The notes under the pieces were generated by a model that saw nothing but the letters and a program-made list of their open reading frames with translations, made no database searches and was not told the DNA's origin. Positions 59,252-64,000 of a DNA stretch of 64,000 nucleotides are shown piece after piece. The DNA lies in the NCBI GenBank assembly GCA_021810105.1, contig JAJZJM010000002.1, forward strand, positions 109,491 to 173,490. The letters are read 5' to 3'. Position 1 is the first letter of the stretch. Every line of letters begins with the position of its first letter. Origin of the DNA: Microcaldota archaeon (lineage in GTDB: Archaea; Micrarchaeota; Micrarchaeia; Micrarchaeales; Micrarchaeaceae). A program made the position numbers and the translations under genes.

Positions 59252-59721
59252 GCGTAAAACTTACAAGAAGAATTGCTGCCAGAATCATGAAAAGGGGCGA
59301 GACAAAGGTACTTATAAAGAAAGATGCTGTAGCGGATGCACAGAAAGCGATAACCGCAGACGACGTAAGGGACATGATAAAGTCAGGCAAGATATATGTA
59401 AGAAAAGAGAAGCGAAACGCCAGCCTAAGATCCTCGATAGTCTCTATGAAGAAAGCGCAGGGCAGGAGAAGAGGACCTGGAAGAAGGAAGGGCAGCGCGA
59501 AATCAAGATCATCCGTAGATTACAAGAAGAGTGTAAGAGGGCAGAGGAGAGTATTGAAGAAGCTTAAGGCAGATAACACAATTGACAATCAGATGTATAA
59601 GAAGTTCTACCGTCTTGTAAAAGGAGGCACATTCAAGAGCAAGGGTTCCCTTATAAGCCAGATGCAGAATAACGGAATAAGCATAAACGAAGAAACTGCA
59701 AAGCAATTGAGACACATATGA
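59248..59721 (+). CDS. rpl19e: Ribosomal protein eL19 (L19e)
   Basis: A 157-residue, very basic protein. LTRRIAARIMKRGETKVLIK, DVRDMIKSGKIYVRKEKRN and the Arg/Gly/Lys-rich GRRRGPGRRKGSAKSR block identify archaeal L19e. In standard order after L32e. Confidence 0.95.
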   Translation: MSVKLTRRIAARIMKRGETKVLIKKDAVADAQKAITADDVRDMIKSGKIYVRKEKRNASLRSSIVSMKKAQGRRRGPGRRKGSAKSRSSVDYKKSVRGQRRVLKKLKADNTIDNQMYKKFYRLVKGGTFKSKGSLISQMQNNGISINEETAKQLRHI

Positions 59722-59731
59722 GCATGATTAT

Positions 59732-60265
59732 ATGGCATATAGACACATAAGAGCGAGAAGAAGGTCTTCGGAGACTAATTACAAGAGAAGGATAGCTCTG
59801 CTTAAGGGAGGCATGCCGAGGATAGTAATAAGGAAAACCAATAAGAGGATAATAGCGCAAATAATATCCTATAGCGAGAATGGCGATAAAACTGTGGCGT
59901 ATGCGGATTCCAACGAACTTGTTAAGGTTGGATGGCCGTCCAGGGCAAATACGCCAACCGCGTATCTTACTGGGATGCTACTCGCAAAGAAGGCGGGAGA
60001 GAAAGTAGAAGGCTCTGTCGTCCTTGACATTGGAGTTCACAAGCCAATAAAATCTTCAGTGATATTTGCTGGGGCCAAAGGAGCTGCCGATGGAGGAATA
60101 CAGCTTTTAGGAAACTTAGAGGGCTCCGAAGAGAGAATAAAAGGGGCGCATATAGCCGCGTACTCTAAAACTGGCAATGCAAATACCTCATATAAGAAAG
60201 AAAACATTGATGCTTCTAAAATAACAGAGTTGTTTGAAGAGACAAAGAAGAAAATTATGAAGTGA
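59732..60265 (+). CDS. rpl18: Ribosomal protein uL18
   Basis: A 177-residue protein. RRSSETNYKRRIALLKGGMP, then RIVIRKTNKRIIAQII, is the archaeal L18 N-terminus; TPTAYLTGMLLAKKAG and LDIGVHKPIKSSVIFAGAKG follow. 5S rRNA binding. Confidence 0.95.
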   Translation: MAYRHIRARRRSSETNYKRRIALLKGGMPRIVIRKTNKRIIAQIISYSENGDKTVAYADSNELVKVGWPSRANTPTAYLTGMLLAKKAGEKVEGSVVLDIGVHKPIKSSVIFAGAKGAADGGIQLLGNLEGSEERIKGAHIAAYSKTGNANTSYKKENIDASKITELFEETKKKIMK

Positions 60266-60269
60266 TGTA

Positions 60270-60935
60270 TTGGAATACAGATATAGAGGAAGAGATGAAG
60301 AGCCAAGGTTCAACATAGAGGCGTGGGAGCCGCGTACAGAGATAGGGAAAAGGGTAAAGAACCACGAAATAACCTCAATAGAGCAGATTTTCCACGAAGG
60401 AAAGCATATACGGGAGGTTGAGATAGTTGACGCTTTGCTGCCAGACATAAAGAATGAGGTTATAGAGATCGCAAGCGTCCAGAGGATGACGAAAAACAAT
60501 AGGAAGGCCAAATTCAGGGTAACCGCCATAGTTGGAGATGGAAAAGGCCATGTGGGAGTAGGCTGGGGCAAGGAAGCGGAAGTAAAGGCGGCAATAGACA
60601 GGGCGATAAAGAATGCCAAGGAGAATATCATACCAATAATATTCGGATGCGGATCTTGGCAGTGCATGTGCGGAATGCCACACAGCATACCACTTATTGC
60701 GAGGGGAAAATGTGGAAGCGTAGAGGTAATACTTAAGCCTGCTCCAAGAGGATTGGGAGTAGTGGCGAGCGAGCCCGTAAAGAAGATGCTTGAGCTGGGA
60801 GGAGTGAAAGACCTTTGGAGCTTCTCAAGAGGCAGGACAAGAGCGAGATACAATGCTCTGCTTGCAGCATACCGGGCGCTTAGAAAAGAGGCTTCAATGA
60901 AGAATATGGCTTTGATAGAGGCCAAGGAAAGATGA
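60270..60935 (+). CDS. rps5: Ribosomal protein uS5
   Basis: A 221-residue protein from TTG 60270. VQRMTKNNRKAKFRVTAIVG and GDGKGHVGVGWGKEAEVK are S5 signatures; the C-terminal domain has LKPAPRGLGVVASEPVKKML. After S5 the usual L30, L15 and secY genes do not follow. Confidence 0.95.
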   Translation: MEYRYRGRDEEPRFNIEAWEPRTEIGKRVKNHEITSIEQIFHEGKHIREVEIVDALLPDIKNEVIEIASVQRMTKNNRKAKFRVTAIVGDGKGHVGVGWGKEAEVKAAIDRAIKNAKENIIPIIFGCGSWQCMCGMPHSIPLIARGKCGSVEVILKPAPRGLGVVASEPVKKMLELGGVKDLWSFSRGRTRARYNALLAAYRALRKEASMKNMALIEAKER

Positions 60936-60939
60936 GAAG

Positions 60940-61566
60940 TTGAAAGCGGAAGAGCTTGTTGTAGTTCCTGGAGATAGGCTCTCAACAGAAGAGGAGCATT
61001 CTGCAGGAGCTAATGCTTATGCAGAAGATGGCTATGTCTATGCGGCAGCTTGCGGAAGTGTAGAAATAAAGGACAGGAGCATTAACGTAAGGCCGCTTAA
61101 GGAGATGCTTACTTTCCAGCCTGGGATGAAAGTCCTTGGAAAGGTAACAGAAAGCATGAAAAGCGTAGTTTTCATAGAAATAAGCAAGATTAATGACGGC
61201 AAAAAGGAGTATGTGCCGAAAAAGGATGGCAAGATAATTATAATGAAGGACAGGAGGGGCTTCGGAGATAGAAACAGGGGCAGGCCGCAGTTCAGGGAAA
61301 GAGATGAGAGCGAGGAAAAGCCTTGCAAGAAGGGAGATGTGATTATAGCCAATGTGATAGCTGAAGAGAAGGACATATATCTCTTGGGAGTTGCAGGTCC
61401 TGAGGCAGGGGTAATATATTCCAAATGCGGCTTATGCGGAGAGATGCTTAAGAAAGGAGACAGGCCAAGCGTATTGCTTTGCAACAATTGCAGAAGAGCG
61501 GAAAGGCGGAAGGTGAGCACCCTCTACGGCAATCCAAAAGAGATAAAAAACCTGTTTTCACAATAA
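60940..61566 (+). CDS. csl4: Exosome subunit Csl4
   Basis: A 208-residue protein from TTG 60940: N-terminal domain (VVPGDRLSTEEEHSAGANAY, then EDGYVYAAACG), S1 RNA-binding domain (GMKVLGKVTESMKSVVFIEI) and a zinc ribbon (CGLCGEMLKKG...CNNCRR). It is the cap protein of the RNA-degrading exosome. Middle Arg/Gly/Glu-rich insertion (about 110-130) within the S1 domain. Confidence 0.9.
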   Translation: MKAEELVVVPGDRLSTEEEHSAGANAYAEDGYVYAAACGSVEIKDRSINVRPLKEMLTFQPGMKVLGKVTESMKSVVFIEISKINDGKKEYVPKKDGKIIIMKDRRGFGDRNRGRPQFRERDESEEKPCKKGDVIIANVIAEEKDIYLLGVAGPEAGVIYSKCGLCGEMLKKGDRPSVLLCNNCRRAERRKVSTLYGNPKEIKNLFSQ

Positions 61567-61576
61567 GGTTGATGAT

Positions 61577-61852
61577 ATGGAGATAAAGGCAATAAAAAAC
61601 GAAGGCAAGGAAATTATTTTGGAATTTGACTCGAAGGACATGACGTTCCCAGACCTTGTAGCGCATGAGCTTCTTAATGATAGCGATGTAAGCTTTGCAG
61701 GCGCAAGCATAAGCCACCCTGAGATAGGGCTCCCTACGCTCGTTATAAGAACTACAAAGAAAAGCGCGAGCGCGGCTCTTGAAAGCGCGTTGAAGAGGAT
61801 AGAGGAGAATGCTGCTGAGCTGAGAGAAGGATTTGCTAAAAAGAAGGGCTGA
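61577..61852 (+). CDS. rpoL: DNA-directed RNA polymerase subunit L (Rpb11)
   Basis: A 91-residue alpha-like dimerisation subunit. FDSKDMTFPDLVAHELLNDS and ASISHPEIGLPTLVIRT match Rpb11; partner of subunit D (48890-49462). Adjacency to csl4 is a common archaeal pair. Confidence 0.92.
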   Translation: MEIKAIKNEGKEIILEFDSKDMTFPDLVAHELLNDSDVSFAGASISHPEIGLPTLVIRTTKKSASAALESALKRIEENAAELREGFAKKKG

Positions 61853-61899
61853 ATGCACGCAAGTAATGCTTTATCTAATTTTCATGGCATTGTCATAGT

Positions 61900-62457
61900 A
61901 TGAAGGAGGGCGTACGCATAGCTGCGGTAACAAGCGGACCAATAAAAAAAGGAGTAGAGGCAAAACTCAGGAATACGCAGATAGTTGCTGTGATAGGCAG
62001 CAAAAAAGGGATAGAAGGCATACTCTCTTCTAAAGTCAGCGTAGACGGTTCTGATTCTACAAAAAAAATAATAAGCATGATAAAAAGATCCCGTTTTAGA
62101 GAGCAGGTAAAAGCCATAGCGCTTAATGGGATAGCGATTGCAGGTTTGAATGTAGTAGATATTGAAGAGCTAAATAGAAAACTACGGTGCCAGACAATAT
62201 TACTAACAAGAAAGAGGCCGAGAAGAAGCCTCTTGATTCAATCTATCAGGAATGCGTGTATTAATACTGAAGAAAAGGCCAGAAAGATAAGTATGTTAAA
62301 AAAACAAGGAGATATAAGAAAGGTGGGAGGTTTCTACATACAGGCGTATCCTGATACCGATGTAAAGAATGTTTTGAATGCTTCTGCAGAGCTTCTTAGG
62401 CTATCTCATATGATAGCGAGCGGTATTTCAAAAGGAGAATCTATGGGAAGAATATAA
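61900..62457 (+). CDS. DUF99-family protein
   Basis: A 185-residue protein. The block SKVSVDGSDSTKKIISMIKR, then ALNGIAIAGLNVVDIEELNR, matches DUF99 (vDGxDxT...LnGixxaGfNvvDi). The family shares the endonuclease-V-like RNase H fold, but its function is unknown. It lies 47 bases after rpoL and may be the operon's last gene. Confidence 0.78.
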   Translation: MKEGVRIAAVTSGPIKKGVEAKLRNTQIVAVIGSKKGIEGILSSKVSVDGSDSTKKIISMIKRSRFREQVKAIALNGIAIAGLNVVDIEELNRKLRCQTILLTRKRPRRSLLIQSIRNACINTEEKARKISMLKKQGDIRKVGGFYIQAYPDTDVKNVLNASAELLRLSHMIASGISKGESMGRI

Positions 62458-62536
62458 TTGTCATTCTTAATTTACCGTTTTTACGTACTAAAAATTATCA
62501 TTACATTAAAAGAATAAATCAGCGGCTTAACTATCT

Positions 62537-64000
62537 TCAGTTAGGTCCTCCGCCGCCGTTAAAGCCCCCTCCTGAACCTGATATTTCTATCCAAGCATCC
62601 TCGGAAGAAAGTCTAGGTATTGGAACTGGATATGAAGTCTGCGGAGTCCAAGTACCAACATTGCCTCCAGAAACCGGGGCGGAATACACTGATTGGTTAG
62701 CTCCAAGGCCTCCAACGCAATAGATATATCCGCTGTAAATTGAACACCCTGCATTCTCCATATTTGCAGGGTATGAAAGTTGTTGCACCCATTGGCCCAC
62801 AGTTCCACTCGATACCGTAGCAGAATAAACAGCTCTAGGAGAAGCAGAAGAACCCACGCAATATATGTATCCCTCATATATTGAGCATCCTGCGCCAGAC
62901 ATGTCTATAGGATAATCTGTCTGCCTTACCCATGTACCTATAGATCCGGCACTTACTGTGGCAGTGTATACATCAGGAGCAACGGTTGCACTTTTTGCAG
63001 AACCGACACAATATATGTATCCCTCATATATTGAGCATCCTGCGCTATACATATATATAGGATAGGTTATTTGTCTTGTCCAGGTTCCTATTGTTCCGCC
63101 ACTTACAGGGGCAGAATATGTCATGTTCGAGTCAGCATTGCCTACACAATATATAAATCCTAGATATATTGAACATCCCCCGTCCTCATATGGGATAGGA
63201 TATTTTAGCTGGCTTGTCCAGGTGCCTATAATTCCATTTGCTATTGGTGCAGAATATATTGAATTGAGTCCGATTGGTGCAACGCCTTCTGATCCTACAC
63301 AGTAGATATAGCCTGAAAAGATTGAACATCCTGTAGAGGTTATGTTTACAGGCAGATCTGGCTGCTGCGACCAAGCTCCTGTTATTTTTCCTTGGCTTAC
63401 CTCTGCAGAGTAGACTGCAGTAAATATTGAATTTGAGATTTGGGCAGAGCTAACACCAAAAATATAGCTGTATGGGATCGTGCTTGAAGAAGATGTAGAT
63501 GTGGTGGTAGAGGTGGTAGTGGATGTTGTTGAGGTTGAAGTTGTTGTAGAGGTTGAAGTTGTTGTTGACGTGGTTGTGGATGTTGAAGTAGACACGCTTG
63601 TTGGAAGCGTAGGAATTATTGTAGTAGTTGAACTTTTTGTGATAGAAACAGTATTAAACAGGGCGGTGAGAGTGCTGTTGCCAGTCAATTTTATTGTGAT
63701 ATTCTGCGATGAAGTGGAAGACAATGTTATATTAGTTGGTGATGGCGTACCCACCCATTCTCCAAATGAATATCCTGAAGGGGCCAAGGCATATGCGCTA
63801 TAGCTTCCGAATGGCAGGTATATGAAAGCTTCAGATGGCCTTGAGATATACCTCTGGCCGTTTATAACTATTATTGAATTCGGATTCGATACAAGAGACA
63901 GTTTATAAAGGTTGGATGCTGATGAAGAGAGAGGCTGGAAAGAGGTTCCCGTAGAGGAGTATTGGGACGGTTCGCAGGTAGATATTGCAGATGAAGAGCA
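62537..64000 (-). CDS. Large repeat surface protein, partial (runs off right edge)
   Basis: The minus-strand frame is open from 64000 to 62537; the TTG at 63787 is not a credible start because coding-like sequence continues upstream (IIVINGQRYISRPSEAFIYL). A PEGA-like GYSFGEWVGTPSPTN/ITIKLTGNSTLTALF domain is followed by a short Ser/Thr linker (63480-63600 on the + strand) and six propeller-like repeats of about 50 residues with the core GCSIYxGYIYCVG. The paired Cys suggest disulfides in an exported beta-propeller. Function: adhesin or sugar binding, unknown. Confidence 0.8.
   Translation of the reverse strand, partial: CSSSAISTCEPSQYSSTGTSFQPLSSSASNLYKLSLVSNPNSIIVINGQRYISRPSEAFIYLPFGSYSAYALAPSGYSFGEWVGTPSPTNITLSSTSSQNITIKLTGNSTLTALFNTVSITKSSTTTIIPTLPTSVSTSTSTTTSTTTSTSTTTSTSTTSTTTSTTTSTSSSSTIPYSYIFGVSSAQISNSIFTAVYSAEVSQGKITGAWSQQPDLPVNITSTGCSIFSGYIYCVGSEGVAPIGLNSIYSAPIANGIIGTWTSQLKYPIPYEDGGCSIYLGFIYCVGNADSNMTYSAPVSGGTIGTWTRQITYPIYMYSAGCSIYEGYIYCVGSAKSATVAPDVYTATVSAGSIGTWVRQTDYPIDMSGAGCSIYEGYIYCVGSSASPRAVYSATVSSGTVGQWVQQLSYPANMENAGCSIYSGYIYCVGGLGANQSVYSAPVSGGNVGTWTPQTSYPVPIPRLSSEDAWIEISGSGGGFNGGGGPN

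Noticed and set aside
60188..60985. 265-residue minus-strand ORF opposite S5
   Set aside because: Antisense shadow of S5; hydrophobic composition arises from reading Lys/Glu-rich codons in reverse.
62537..63787. Surface protein gene starting at TTG 63787
   Set aside because: The frame stays open and protein-like to the window edge, so the gene is partial rather than started there.

Overview
The window is archaeal chromosome, most likely from a DPANN archaeon of the Micrarchaeota (ARMAN-like) type. Seen directly: archaeal or eukaryote-like ribosomal proteins (L18e, S4e, L32e, L19e), RNA polymerase subunits D, L and N, RNase P protein Rpp29, exosome Csl4, NMD3, RIO1 kinase, Trm1, archaeal LeuRS, Sec61-beta, several short surface proteins starting with a pilin-like class III signal (QSAIEYLITYGWA type), and tRNA genes with short insertions at normal and unusual positions. 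The lineage is inferred from this gene content, not computed.

Layout. 1-3945: end of tyrS, a glycosyltransferase, an alkaline-phosphatase-superfamily enzyme and a C39-like papain-fold protein. 3961-4059: tRNA-Leu(CAA) with a T-loop insertion. 4060-6817: AT-rich accessory island with a three-gene unit (Trp/Asp-rich peptide, radical SAM enzyme, TraB/TIKI-like protein) that looks like an undescribed archaeal RiPP pathway; this is the main find. 6883-25140: housekeeping and membrane genes (trm1, AK6-like NTPase, lipoamide dehydrogenase, rtcB, sulfite-oxidase-like protein, CBS-HPF-like fusion, nmd3, secDF, rio1, thiI). 25209-41704: secE, a truncated RqcH-like protein, two tandem unknown paralogues, tRNA-Leu(UAG), an APC permease, a YchF-like GTPase, Sec61-beta, nnr, argS, leuS and a prepilin peptidase. 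41708-45443: secreted and pilin-like proteins, one with a very long Ser/Thr repeat.

45506-50177 holds a UbiA prenyltransferase and a minus-strand translation/transcription operon in the ancient archaeal order rpoD, tRNA-Leu, L18e, L13, S9, rpoN, tRNA-Pro, S2. 50158-52039 is a thpR gene (RNA 2',3'-cyclic phosphodiesterase) split by an intact TnpB-type IS200/IS605-family element (50374-51697) whose removal restores the frame exactly. After a flippase and a DUF373 protein, 55069-62457 is an spc-type operon: rnp1, S17, L14, L24, S4e, L5, S14, S8, L6, L32e, L19e, L18, S5, then csl4, rpoL and a DUF99 gene in place of the usual L30-L15-secY. The window ends inside a large repeat-containing surface protein.

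Connections between genes: the tRNA insertions imply tRNA splicing, for which RtcB (12068-13510) supplies the ligase. SecD, SecF, SecE and Sec61-beta, the prepilin peptidase and the signal-bearing surface proteins form a protein-export and cell-surface theme. Two genes too short for routine ORF calling were found by eye: Sec61-beta (32250-32405) and S14 (57801-57959).
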